Of a stretch of DNA of 64,000 nt, positions 17,633-26,568 are shown piece by piece (position 1 is the first letter of the stretch; each line of letters begins with the position of its first letter). Under the pieces are notes generated by a model. It searched no databases. It saw nothing but the letters and a program-made list of their open reading frames with translations, and was not told the DNA's origin. This DNA is from Bermanella sp034112325. Lineage in GTDB: Bacteria; Pseudomonadota; Gammaproteobacteria; Pseudomonadales; Oceanobacteraceae. A program made the position numbers and the translations under genes. Location of the stretch: positions 1-64,000 of the forward strand of contig JAWUVO010000108.1 of assembly GCA_034112325.1 (NCBI GenBank), read 5' to 3'.

Positions 17633-19009
17633 TTAAGAGTTTTTTAATAAAGATCCCAAGATCCTAGTTAAATCATTCAGAGTACTGCAGGCCTCAACCT
17701 TTGAGCAGTAGGGTCTATACTCGCTCATTATAGAGTCTCCACTGTCCCAGTTATAGCGACCTTCAGGGTTAAGCCAAATAACTCGCTTACTACGCTGGTA
17801 CACCTCTTTCCAAACCTGAGTTTGCCCTAAGCCATTATTGTTTCGAGCATCACCCAGCATGATGACGGTAGTTTTATTATCGATATCATTGATTGCCATA
17901 TCTTTAAAGTCTAACAGGGCACGACCATAATCTGTGGGCATGTTAGCCCAGTTATTCATAATTTTGGTTAACGCATCTTCTATGGTTTGTTTATCAAAAC
18001 TTTCAGTGACTTCGGCCATGCTAGATGCAAAGACAAATGAACGAACTTTTGGAAGTACATCTTGCAGACTATATAAAAACATTAATAAAAATCTCGAAAC
18101 TTTACTAACCGACCCGCTTACATCACAAATTACCATAACCTTAGGACGTTCAATACGAGTAGATTTCCATTTAGTGTGAAATAGAAAGCCATCGTATGCG
18201 GCATTGGCCGCTATGGTTTTTCTAACATCGAGTAATCCACGTTTTGTGACTTTGCGTCGACGACTATGCATAGTGGCTAGTTGCTTGGCTGACTTTTGTA
18301 CTAATTTATTCATGTAGTGATAATACGAAAAATCGATATTAGTTAATTTTACTTTTTGCAGCGTGTTATCTCGTAACTTAGCCCCAATATTTTTGCTGTA
18401 TAAAATAAATTGAGACTCAACATAATCTTTAACCTGTTGTCTTAAGTTATCTTGTTTATTTCTTAGCTCGGTGACAAGTTCGATATTTTTATTATCTGTT
18501 GATAGCTGTGCCAATTCCGAGTTAAGTGGCCCTTCACCTAATGATTGCATTATTCGATAGCTAGTAACGCCTTTCTGCGTAAACATTTGCATCTTAGATG
18601 CACCTGCTTGCTCTGCGGCGGCGGCAATGGCCACCTGAATGCTGTTTTGGTCATCATTAAGTAGTTGTTGCGCTAAAGAAGAAAGCGCATGTTGCGCTTC
18701 ATTACTTGATTGAGGTGTTTCTAGAGTTTCAGTTCCTGTTTCAGTTCCTATTTCATGTTCATTTTCATTTTTTGGTAGGGCGTCACTTTTAAAATCTATT
18801 ACAGAAAAAAACTGTTCAAATACAACTTCATATTTGGCTTGATCTAAGCGAGTTTTTGCCAGTGTCATGGCCAAGGCCGATTTTAATAGGGCAGGGTCAT
18901 GAAAACCAATAAGCCGCGCAGCATTTAATGCATCTAGAGTTTCTGCAGGAGAAACTGGCAAACCAGAGTGTCGAAGCGCATGTATAAAATCCCCAAGCAT
19001 CTTTTGCAT
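17633..19009 (-). CDS. VWA domain protein, CoxE-like, partner of MoxR ATPase
   Basis: The protein has 458 residues. The N-terminal half is helical (MLGDFIHALRHSGLPVSPAE is typical of the CoxE/YeaD-type VWA proteins); the C-terminal half (about 270-455) is a von Willebrand A domain with the MIDAS motif DVSGSVS and the later MLGDARNN. Such proteins work with MoxR AAA ATPases as metal-insertion or chaperone pairs. The start is 2 bp after the stop of the MoxR gene, so the two form an operon. No carbon-monoxide dehydrogenase or other client is encoded nearby. Confidence 0.85.
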   Translation of the reverse strand: MQKMLGDFIHALRHSGLPVSPAETLDALNAARLIGFHDPALLKSALAMTLAKTRLDQAKYEVVFEQFFSVIDFKSDALPKNENEHEIGTETGTETLETPQSSNEAQHALSSLAQQLLNDDQNSIQVAIAAAAEQAGASKMQMFTQKGVTSYRIMQSLGEGPLNSELAQLSTDNKNIELVTELRNKQDNLRQQVKDYVESQFILYSKNIGAKLRDNTLQKVKLTNIDFSYYHYMNKLVQKSAKQLATMHSRRRKVTKRGLLDVRKTIAANAAYDGFLFHTKWKSTRIERPKVMVICDVSGSVSKVSRFLLMFLYSLQDVLPKVRSFVFASSMAEVTESFDKQTIEDALTKIMNNWANMPTDYGRALLDFKDMAINDIDNKTTVIMLGDARNNNGLGQTQVWKEVYQRSKRVIWLNPEGRYNWDSGDSIMSEYRPYCSKVEACSTLNDLTRILGSLLKNS

Positions 19010-19011
19010 AA

Positions 19012-19953
19012 TTAAGGGCGGTTCATTTTGTTTATTAAGTTTCGAATCTCAGGTTCAACAATTTCGATGTCATCTTGAAATTTAAGTAATAAATTTAACG
19101 TCTTTTTGATCCAGTCATAATCTAATTCATTTACGTTAAGCAACAGTAATGCTCGTGCCCAATCTATGGTTTCACTGACAGCGGGTACTTTTTTCAAAGA
19201 AAGTTCACGCAGCTCTTTAACAAAGCCAACTAGTTGCTTTCTTAGGGCTGCATCCATATCAGGCACTTGCACCGAAATAATCTCTTGCTCAAGCCTAGGA
19301 TCAGGGAACGGAATATATAAATGCAGGCAACGACGTTTTAATGCATCGCCCAATTCACGAGTGTTATTACTGGTTAGTATTACAATGGGTTTTGATTTTG
19401 CTTTAATAGTACCCAGTTCAGGGATGCTCACTTGATAATCGGATAGCAGTTCTAATAAAAAGGCCTCAAATTCTTGATCGGCCTTGTCTATCTCGTCAAT
19501 AAGTAAAATAGCACCGTCTTCTTCGCGAAGGGCTTGTAATAACGGACGGGGCTCTAAAAATTGCTCAGAGTAAAAAATATCACCAAATTGATGTAAGCGA
19601 TCAACAGACTGGTCCAACCCCTTTGCCCCGCGCATAACATCACCAAGCTGGTCCTTTAATAGTTGGGTATATAGCAGTTGCTTACCATATTTCCATTCAT
19701 AAAGGGCTTTGGCTTCATCTAAGCCTTCATAACACTGCATTCTAATTAATGGGCTGACTAAGTATTCACTTATCTTTTTTGCTAACTCTGTTTTACCTAC
19801 ACCGGGTGGGCCTTCTACTAGAATAGGCTTTTGTAACTGACACGCCAAATACACCGACATAGCAATGTCGTCACTGCAAATATAGCCCAGTTTTTTAAAG
19901 CTTTTTTTGATTAACTCTGGAGACGCAATTTTTTCGCTGTGTTTAATAATCAC
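19012..19953 (-). CDS. MoxR-family AAA+ ATPase
   Basis: The protein has 313 residues, with a GTG start at 19951-19953 preceded by a Shine-Dalgarno-like agga on the minus strand. Walker A is EGPPGVGKTE, Walker B LLIDEIDKADQEFEAF, sensor ILTSNNTRELGDALKRRC. The sequence matches MoxR/CoxD-type ATPases that act with VWA proteins, and the VWA gene follows immediately. Probable role: ATP-driven maturation or remodelling of an unknown client. It diverges from the FKBP gene across about 100 bp. Confidence 0.88.
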   Translation of the reverse strand: MIIKHSEKIASPELIKKSFKKLGYICSDDIAMSVYLACQLQKPILVEGPPGVGKTELAKKISEYLVSPLIRMQCYEGLDEAKALYEWKYGKQLLYTQLLKDQLGDVMRGAKGLDQSVDRLHQFGDIFYSEQFLEPRPLLQALREEDGAILLIDEIDKADQEFEAFLLELLSDYQVSIPELGTIKAKSKPIVILTSNNTRELGDALKRRCLHLYIPFPDPRLEQEIISVQVPDMDAALRKQLVGFVKELRELSLKKVPAVSETIDWARALLLLNVNELDYDWIKKTLNLLLKFQDDIEIVEPEIRNLINKMNRP

Positions 19954-20054
19954 AGGGTATTCCTATTAATGTTAAAGCCATGAAAATATCAAAGGTATTC
20001 ACTGTTAAGATTGGTTAGAATGGACTTTTTAAAGCTTAAGAGGAAGGGCCGATT

Positions 20055-20522
20055 ATGCCACCACTATTTATCATCGCTGTGTTATTTGTACTAATATTTT
20101 TCTTTTGGTTACGTATACGTGGGAAAAAAGCCGCTGCCGGAGCTATATCAGCAGGCAAAGCCTTTTTAGCTAACAATAAAAATGAACAGGGTGTAAAAAC
20201 CACATCATCTGGTTTGCAATACAAGGTATTAGAGCAGGGTACGGGCAGTGAGCATCCCAGTGCAAAATCCAATGTGACGGTGCATTACCACGGTACGTTG
20301 TTAGACGGCACTGTGTTTGATAGCTCGGTAGACCGTGGTCAGTCTATTAGCTTTGGCTTGAATCAAGTTATACCTGGCTGGACAGAAGGTGTTCAGCTTA
20401 TGGTTGTTGGTGAAAAAACACGTTTTTATATTCCTAGTAACCTAGCATACGGTAATCGTGCAGCGGGTGCCATTAAGCCTGGTTCTACACTGATATTTGA
20501 TGTTGAATTAATTTCTTTTTAA
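20055..20522 (+). CDS. Membrane-anchored FKBP-type peptidyl-prolyl isomerase
   Basis: The protein has 155 residues. An N-terminal membrane helix (about 3-21, LFIIAVLFVLIFFFWL) is followed by a linker and an FKBP domain (about 60-155) with VTVHYHGTLLDGTVFDSS, then IPGWTEGVQLM, then IPSNLAYG. These segments contain the usual active-site aromatic residues (Tyr, Phe/Asp, Trp, Tyr). It catalyses cis-trans proline isomerisation. The orientation of the catalytic domain cannot be decided; the basic residues after the helix (RIRGKK) favour a cytoplasmic C-terminal domain. It is followed by the HDAC-like gene after 55 bp. Confidence 0.88.
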   Translation: MPPLFIIAVLFVLIFFFWLRIRGKKAAAGAISAGKAFLANNKNEQGVKTTSSGLQYKVLEQGTGSEHPSAKSNVTVHYHGTLLDGTVFDSSVDRGQSISFGLNQVIPGWTEGVQLMVVGEKTRFYIPSNLAYGNRAAGAIKPGSTLIFDVELISF

Positions 20523-20577
20523 CATACTTACTGATTATATAAATATAAATCTAAATAGGGTGTGAAAGAATACTAAA

Positions 20578-21495
20578 ATGCTTCCATTAGTTTATCACCC
20601 TAATTATTCTTGCGATTTTCCTGACGACCACCGCTTTGTAATGAGCAAGTTTGTTCGTTTATACGATTATTTATGTATACAAAATATCGTTGCAAGCGAT
20701 CACTCCAATGTGTTTAAGCCCACCCAGGCTTCCGTGCAAGATTTATCCATAGTTCACAGCTTAACTTATTTAGAAAAGCTGTGTGGCAATCAGGTGGATA
20801 AAAGAGAATGGCGACGGATTGGTTTACCTTGGAGCCAAGGGTTAGTTGATAGAACTCTGACGGCCCCTAATGGAACTTTGCTGACAGCTCGTCTTGCGCT
20901 TAAGCACGGTATGGCTTGCCACCTAGCCGGTGGCACCCATCATGCGCATGCTGATTTTGGTTCGGGATTTTGTATGATCAACGATTTAGCTTATACCGCC
21001 AAAACATTATTGCAGACTAATGAGGTTGAGCGGGTTTTAGTGTTTGATCTAGACGTTCACCAAGGTGATGGAACAGCTGCAATTTTAGCCCATGAGCCAA
21101 ATGCATTTACTTGCTCTATTCATTGTGAAAAAAACTTTCCTTTCAGAAAATTTAAAAGCGATTTAGATATTGGGCTTGAAAATAATCTGCAAGATACCGA
21201 ATATTTAGCAATCGTTGCCAATACACTGAATAAATTACTAGATGAGCAAACCCCCGATCTGGTTTTATATGATGCGGGAGTAGATATTTGGCAAGGTGAT
21301 GAATTAGGCCACTTAAATATAAGTTGGCAAGGCATGTTAGACAGAGATGAGTTGGTATTAAAAACATGCTTGTCTCGCCATATACCCGTGGCAACTGTAA
21401 TTGGTGGCGGTTACGACAAAGATCATGACCGACTTGCCCGTCGCCACGCCATTATTGTTGAAATGGCTTCACACCTATATCATCAATATTTGTAA
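20578..21495 (+). CDS. Histone deacetylase superfamily (HDAC-like) deacylase
   Basis: The protein has 305 residues. Visible active-site features are GGTHHAHADFGSGFCMIND (the paired His of the charge relay), VLVFDLDVHQGDGTA (zinc-binding Asp and His) and YDAGVDIWQGDELG (third zinc ligand Asp). Bacterial members remove acyl groups from small molecules such as acetylpolyamines or from proteins; the substrate here is unknown. The catalytic Tyr region near the C terminus (IGGGYDKD) is present. Confidence 0.9.
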   Translation: MLPLVYHPNYSCDFPDDHRFVMSKFVRLYDYLCIQNIVASDHSNVFKPTQASVQDLSIVHSLTYLEKLCGNQVDKREWRRIGLPWSQGLVDRTLTAPNGTLLTARLALKHGMACHLAGGTHHAHADFGSGFCMINDLAYTAKTLLQTNEVERVLVFDLDVHQGDGTAAILAHEPNAFTCSIHCEKNFPFRKFKSDLDIGLENNLQDTEYLAIVANTLNKLLDEQTPDLVLYDAGVDIWQGDELGHLNISWQGMLDRDELVLKTCLSRHIPVATVIGGGYDKDHDRLARRHAIIVEMASHLYHQYL

Positions 21496-21593
21496 GGCAT
21501 TGCCTATTTTTTTGCCATTTTCAATTTGCTACTATTCATTGGTATCGTGCTAGACTCGAAGTCAACAATCAAACGTTAAATGGGAGAAACAGC

Positions 21594-22712
21594 ATGACAA
21601 TAGGTAAGCAGCTTTTTACAAAAATCACCTCAGACGGTCATTTAGACGTATCCATTAAAGACGTAGAAGTGCCCACACCAAAAGCTCATGAAGTAGTGGT
21701 GCGCATGGAAGCATCACCTATTAACCCGTCAGATATGTGGCCAATGTTTGGTCCTGCAAACCTAGCAAAAGCCAGTTTGAATGAAACTAAAACCACATTA
21801 AGTGCCCCTGTGCATGAAAGTATGTTGCCGCGCATTAAGTCGCGACTAGATCAGGTTTTACCTATTGGTAACGAAGGTGCAGGTACAGTTATAAGCGCTG
21901 GTGATAGTGAAGCGGCACAAGCATTAATAGGTAAAACCGTAGCGGTAATTCCGGGTGCGGCCTATGCTGAATATTGCTGTGTGCCAGCGCAGGCTTGTAT
22001 TGTGCATCACGATGATACAACCGCTAAAGATGCAGCTTCATCATTTGTAAACCCGTTAACCGCATTAGGCATGGTAGAAACCATGAGAATGGAAGGTCAT
22101 AGCGCTTTGGTGCATACCGCAGCTGCGTCTAGCTTGGGACAAATGTTAAATAAAATTTGTATCGCGCAGAATGTTTCTTTAGTTAATATTGTAAGAAGCC
22201 AGGCGCAAGCCGATATTTTAAAGAAAATTGGTGCTAACTATATTTGTGATTCTTCATCTAGTGACTTTAAACAGCAGTTATTTAAAGCGATTGACGAAAC
22301 AGGCGCCACATTAGCCTTTGATGCCATTGGTGGTGGTGATCTGGTGAGTGATATTTTAACAGCCATGGAAATGTCAGGCAGTAAAGATGCTGTGGGTTTT
22401 AATACTTATGGTTCAGAGTCAAACAAGCAGGTTTATATTTACGGTGGATTAGATTTCTCACCTTCAATATTAAACCGTGCTTACGGCATGACTTGGGGGA
22501 TTGGCGGTTGGTTACTAATGCGCTTTTTATCTAAGATAACGCCACAGCGTGTGGGTGAACTACAGAAACAAGTAGCCGACGAAATTAAAACAACATTTGC
22601 ATGTGAATTTACTCAAGAATTAAGTTTTGAAGAAGCCCTTACACCAGAAATAATTGCGCTTTATTATGCTAAAAAAACGGGTGAGAAATACCTGATTAAT
22701 CCTAGCAAGTAA
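21594..22712 (+). CDS. MDR-family zinc-binding dehydrogenase / quinone oxidoreductase-like
   Basis: The protein has 372 residues; a ribosome site gggag is 9 bases before the start. The N-terminal GroES-like domain (VPTPKAHEVVVRMEASPINP; later IGNEGAGTV) is followed by a Rossmann domain (about 165-300) with HTAAASSLGQM in place of the usual GAAGGVG. I see no structural-zinc four-Cys lobe. It is likely an NADPH-dependent reductase of quinones or enones. The family is secure, the substrate open. A large palindrome follows the gene. Confidence 0.8.
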   Translation: MTIGKQLFTKITSDGHLDVSIKDVEVPTPKAHEVVVRMEASPINPSDMWPMFGPANLAKASLNETKTTLSAPVHESMLPRIKSRLDQVLPIGNEGAGTVISAGDSEAAQALIGKTVAVIPGAAYAEYCCVPAQACIVHHDDTTAKDAASSFVNPLTALGMVETMRMEGHSALVHTAAASSLGQMLNKICIAQNVSLVNIVRSQAQADILKKIGANYICDSSSSDFKQQLFKAIDETGATLAFDAIGGGDLVSDILTAMEMSGSKDAVGFNTYGSESNKQVYIYGGLDFSPSILNRAYGMTWGIGGWLLMRFLSKITPQRVGELQKQVADEIKTTFACEFTQELSFEEALTPEIIALYYAKKTGEKYLINPSK

Positions 22713-22739
22713 TAATTTTTAAGCTTAATCCTACCTTAT

Positions 22740-22778
22740 ATTGAACATTGTATAATTAACTATTATACGATGTTCAAT
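22740..22778. repeat. Long inverted repeat (16-bp arms)
   Basis: The arms attgaacattgtataa and ttatacgatgttcaat pair with a single mismatch around a 7-base loop. There is no T-run, so it is not a standard terminator. It lies between the MDR gene and the EthD-like gene, about 175 bp before the latter. It could be a regulator site or transcript-end structure. Confidence 0.7.
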
Positions 22779-22954
22779 ACCTCTAACTAATCGACTTTTA
22801 TAATCGAGTAAGCTTCATTAATTAATATTAGTTATTTAGTATTTATTTATATGTAACTGGTTAGTTTTATTAAAACATGCAAGATAATTATCTTAGGTAA
22901 GTTTACTCGGGCAGTATTGAAGGTCTTACGCTATTAACAACAAAAGGATTTGTT

Positions 22955-23296
22955 ATGTTTAATATTTCGTTTTTATATGAAAAAAAGAAAGGATCTGTCT
23001 TCAATGAAGACTATTTTATAAATGTCCATATTCCAATGGCGTTAAAACTATTGTCAAACAAAAGAGGATTCAAAGGAATATCAGTAGAAGTAGGTTTGGA
23101 TATAAAAGAGCCTAATTTAGCCTCTCCTTTTTTAGCGTCCCCTTTTATTGCTATATGCCAATACTATTACGACACAATAGAAAATTTTATGAATGAATAT
23201 AGCTATCATGAAAATAAAATTTCTGATGATTTAGTTAATTATTCTGATATTAAGCCGATTATTCAAATTAGCCAGATTAAGATAATTAAGGTCTAG
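22955..23296 (+). CDS. EthD-like dimeric alpha/beta-barrel protein
   Basis: The protein has 113 residues; ribosome site aaagga at about 22942. The pattern fits EthD-type ferredoxin-like folds: ISFLYEKKKGSVFNEDYFIN, then HIPMALKLL, then a C-terminal strand after a DLVNYSDIKP motif. These proteins bind small hydrophobic molecules or support oxidation steps; no clear catalytic residue is seen. The gene is more AT-rich than its neighbours and stands alone in its own spacer, which may mean transfer. Confidence 0.65.
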   Translation: MFNISFLYEKKKGSVFNEDYFINVHIPMALKLLSNKRGFKGISVEVGLDIKEPNLASPFLASPFIAICQYYYDTIENFMNEYSYHENKISDDLVNYSDIKPIIQISQIKIIKV

Positions 23297-23331
23297 ATCT
23301 TTCTGTATCTAATAATTTTGCAGCTGAAAAC

Positions 23332-23844
23332 CTAAAGTAAGCTCTGCTGTGGCTGCAATAGTACTACCGAATCACCAACTTGAATTTTACCACCTTTTAT
23401 TATTTTACAGCACAGGCCGCCATGTCCCATCATGGCGGCTACGCCACCTTTTCCAAGGGCACCTTCCATGCGTGAGCATGGGTGGCATAATGCACCTGCT
23501 TCAAATAATGCCTCACCAATTTGAAATGTCTGATATCTAAGAGCTGTCAAATTTACGTTTTTGATCATAAGATTACGTCGCAAAGTAGCTGGATAAACAG
23601 TTTTACCACCCAAATAATGGCTAATTTGCTGTAGGTATTCTTCACTAATTATAGTCACTTGCCGGCCAGACCCAAACGTCTTCTCCATGCGGTGATCACC
23701 TTCTAGCCCCATACCTTCAACAGCAATCGTGCTATTAACCGAAACCATGTTGACTTTGCGCTCAGGTCGCAGGCCAATCCAGGTTAACTCTCCTGGAGGC
23801 AACGACTTAATGTAACGTGCGAATATCTTTTGCTGGCTGTTCAT
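23332..23844 (-). CDS. MOSC domain protein
   Basis: The protein has 170 residues. MOSC features: IAVEGMGLEGDHRME near the start, VTIISEEYLQQI, RRNLMIKNVNL, and the conserved Cys region ALCHPCSRME followed by a Gly-rich segment. MOSC domains bind sulfur-carrying or molybdenum-cofactor groups, and stand-alone members (YiiM/YuaD type) reduce N-hydroxylated compounds. A molybdenum cofactor locus lies 4 kb away, which fits but does not prove a link. It is convergent with the EthD-like gene. Confidence 0.85.
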   Translation of the reverse strand: MNSQQKIFARYIKSLPPGELTWIGLRPERKVNMVSVNSTIAVEGMGLEGDHRMEKTFGSGRQVTIISEEYLQQISHYLGGKTVYPATLRRNLMIKNVNLTALRYQTFQIGEALFEAGALCHPCSRMEGALGKGGVAAMMGHGGLCCKIIKGGKIQVGDSVVLLQPQQSLL

Positions 23845-23998
23845 TGTATCAAGCTACACATTTTAATAGATCGTCTAATCATGACATATCGACATAAAAA
23901 TTGAATCGCCATCAACAAATTTAAGCATGATTTTTACTAGGCAAGAGGTTAAGCTAGGGTCATATATTATTATTTTCATTAGATCTCACAGAGAAGCT

Positions 23999-25609
23999 AT
24001 GTTTGCCTTAGAAAGCCTTATTCTACCTGCCTTAATAACAGTTGCCTTCGCTTCAGCTTTATTGGTTTTACAGCGCATGTCTAAGCGTCATTCAGACATG
24101 CTGTTAGGCCAAGCCAATGAACAAAAGCTAGAACTACAACAGCAATTGCATGCAAAAACCCAAGATCTATCGAATGCCTTAATTGAAATGGCCGCCTTAC
24201 AAACTAAGGCTTCTGACACCAATACTGCGAAAGCCTTGGCCGAGGCATCTGACGCTACGACAAAACAACAGTTGCTTAGTTTACAAAGCCTGTTAACCAC
24301 TAGCGAACAAAAGCTAGACACCAGTAGAGCAGAACTAAGCTTAGTTCAGGGTCAGCTTAAGCACACTCAGGCCACTTTGCTAGAGCGCGAACTTGATGCG
24401 CAAAAGTTGATCAAAAAAGAGTCTCAAATCGACCAGCTTAACTTACAAGTAGCCGAGTTAAATACTCAGTTAAACCAAGAAAAGGTAGAGCGACAAAAGG
24501 ACCAAGAGAATCTTGATGAGAAATTGCAGTTATTACAAACTAATAAGGCTCAATTAAGCCAAGAATTTGAAAATCTCTCAAATAAAATATTTGAAGAAAA
24601 AAACAAGCAATTTAAACTTAGCAGTCAAGAAGGGCTTACCAGTCTACTTATGCCATTTAAGGATCAGCTTGAAGGTTTGCGTAAAAAAGTTGACGACGTT
24701 TATGTGGCTGAAAGTAAAGACCGTTCGGCATTAAAAGAACAAATTACAAGCTTACATGACCTTAATAAGCAAATAACAGAAGAGGCCGCTTCGTTAGCTC
24801 GCGCCTTAAGAGGCGAAAAGAAAACTCAAGGAAACTGGGGCGAGTTAGTTTTAGAAACTGTATTAGAAAAATCTGGTCTACGTCAAGGCGCCGAATACGT
24901 TCGTGAAAAAAGTATTACCGATGAAATTGGTGAGCGTTTCCGTCCAGATGTAATTATTAACTTGCCCGAAGAAAAACACATAGTGGTAGATGCCAAGGTA
25001 TCTTTAAATGCATATACCGATTATGTAAATGCAGAAAGTGAAGTCGATCGAGTTAAATTTTTAAAGCAACACATAGATGCGGTTCGTATGCACATTAAAT
25101 CGCTGTCAGAAAAATCGTATTCTAAGTTACCAGGTATTAATAGTCCTGATTTTGTATTTATGTTTATGCCAATTGAACCTGCGTTTATGGTGGCATTTGA
25201 ACATGATGATCAATTATTTAACGATGCCTTTGAAAAACGTATTGTGGTGGTCACCCCAACTACTTTATTAGCGAGTTTACGCACTGTTTCTAGCTTATGG
25301 TCTATTGAGCGACAAAATAAAAACGCTAAACAGTTAGCCGAACAGGCCGGTAAGGTGCACGCCAAACTTGTTAGTTTTGTTGAAGATATGGAAAAAATAG
25401 GTAAGCAGCTTGGTACTGTTCAGGGCACTTACGACAATGCTTGGAATAAATTAAAAGAAGGTCGTGGTAATTTAATTAGCCAAGCTCATAAGTTTAAAGA
25501 CCTTGGAGTTCGGGTTAAAAAAGAAATTCCTCAACAGGTTCTTGATACCGCAGAATTAGAGTTTGCAGAAGAAGCTGAAACAGATGTTATAGCCGATACT
25601 GATAAATAA
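23999..25609 (+). CDS. rmuC: RmuC family DNA recombination protein
   Basis: The protein has 536 residues from ATG 23999, which has gagaag just upstream and gives the usual N-terminal membrane helix (LILPALITVAFASALLVL); an in-frame ATG at 23927 would add 24 residues before the helix. A long coiled coil (about 35-235) leads to the RmuC nuclease-like domain (about 270-450) with RGEKKTQGNWGELVLE, then PDVIINLPEEKHIVVDAKV with the restriction-enzyme-like D-xn-DAK motif. RmuC limits inversions at short inverted repeats in E. coli. It is 9 bp from the WYL gene. Confidence 0.93.
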   Translation: MFALESLILPALITVAFASALLVLQRMSKRHSDMLLGQANEQKLELQQQLHAKTQDLSNALIEMAALQTKASDTNTAKALAEASDATTKQQLLSLQSLLTTSEQKLDTSRAELSLVQGQLKHTQATLLERELDAQKLIKKESQIDQLNLQVAELNTQLNQEKVERQKDQENLDEKLQLLQTNKAQLSQEFENLSNKIFEEKNKQFKLSSQEGLTSLLMPFKDQLEGLRKKVDDVYVAESKDRSALKEQITSLHDLNKQITEEAASLARALRGEKKTQGNWGELVLETVLEKSGLRQGAEYVREKSITDEIGERFRPDVIINLPEEKHIVVDAKVSLNAYTDYVNAESEVDRVKFLKQHIDAVRMHIKSLSEKSYSKLPGINSPDFVFMFMPIEPAFMVAFEHDDQLFNDAFEKRIVVVTPTTLLASLRTVSSLWSIERQNKNAKQLAEQAGKVHAKLVSFVEDMEKIGKQLGTVQGTYDNAWNKLKEGRGNLISQAHKFKDLGVRVKKEIPQQVLDTAELEFAEEAETDVIADTDK

Positions 25610-25618
25610 GAGATTTAT

Positions 25619-26470
25619 ATGGCCAGTCATTTAACTGAAAAAGAAAGTAATTCTGCGGTAGATCACAAGCGCTTTGCATTTATTGAATTAATGATGATAT
25701 GGGAAGGCTCAATTAGTGCCAGTCATATTAGCCAGCAGTTTGACTTGGGCATTAAACTAGCTGCCCATGTTATTCAAAAATATAAAAACCTATATTCAGA
25801 GAACATAGAATACAACGCCGCTACAGAATCTTATATAGCGGCGAAAACTATGATCGCTCAGTTTACTGGTGGTAGTTTACAAGAATACGTACAGTTAATT
25901 GCAAATGACGAAACTGTCACGCAACTAGCCATGCCTACACGTAATATAAACTCAAATTTAGTTAGGCCTATTTTACAAGCCATACGAGAGCAAAGGCGAC
26001 TTAGTATTGCCTATGCATCGGTTAGCCATCCTGAGTTTAAAGCTCGTGTTATACAGCCTCATAATATTGTATACGATGGACTCCGCTGGCATGTACGTGC
26101 TTATTGTGAAAAAAATCAGGGGTACCGAGACTTCGTATTAAGTCGGTTTAACGCAGACACCCCTAGCGAGTTGTTAGGCGCGGCTGATCACTACGATTTA
26201 GAAGATGAGCTTTGGCAAACCATTCTAAATTTAGAAATTATTCCCGACCCAAGACTAGATGAAAATCGAAGTCGTATTATAGCGTTAGATTATGATATGA
26301 AGCCCAATACTAAAAATAGATTCGTAAAAACCATGCAGGTTCGAGCCGCGTTGTTAATGTATCTAATAAATCGCTTAGGGTTAGATCAGTATCATAATAA
26401 AGCCGAAGCCCAGCAAATTATTTTATCACCTGAATGCCAGCAACTACTAAAGCCCTATTTACCAAGTTAA
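25619..26470 (+). CDS. WYL-domain transcriptional regulator (wHTH-WYL-WCX)
   Basis: The protein has 283 residues. An N-terminal winged helix (about 17-75) leads to a WYL domain (about 120-200, VRPILQAIREQRRLSIAYAS with HNIVYDGLRWHVRAYC) and a C-terminal WCX-like extension. The compact three-part form is that of BrxR/CapW regulators, which often repress anti-phage systems. Here no defence genes are adjacent: rmuC is upstream on the same strand and alkaline phosphatase downstream. WYL domains sense nucleic-acid ligands, so a tie to DNA damage through rmuC is possible; that is inference. Confidence 0.75.
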   Translation: MASHLTEKESNSAVDHKRFAFIELMMIWEGSISASHISQQFDLGIKLAAHVIQKYKNLYSENIEYNAATESYIAAKTMIAQFTGGSLQEYVQLIANDETVTQLAMPTRNINSNLVRPILQAIREQRRLSIAYASVSHPEFKARVIQPHNIVYDGLRWHVRAYCEKNQGYRDFVLSRFNADTPSELLGAADHYDLEDELWQTILNLEIIPDPRLDENRSRIIALDYDMKPNTKNRFVKTMQVRAALLMYLINRLGLDQYHNKAEAQQIILSPECQQLLKPYLPS

Positions 26471-26568
26471 CTAGCTGGCCTGATTATTTAATGGTTGTGA
26501 ATAATAGTTTTAATTTTCAATAATATATTTAATAAAAGACATATAAACAAAAATAAAAGTGACCACTT

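Noticed and set aside
17633..19953. MoxR/VWA pair as a ternary anti-phage system
   Set aside because: Only the two ordinary genes are present, with no third effector gene; the pair is a common housekeeping-type module.
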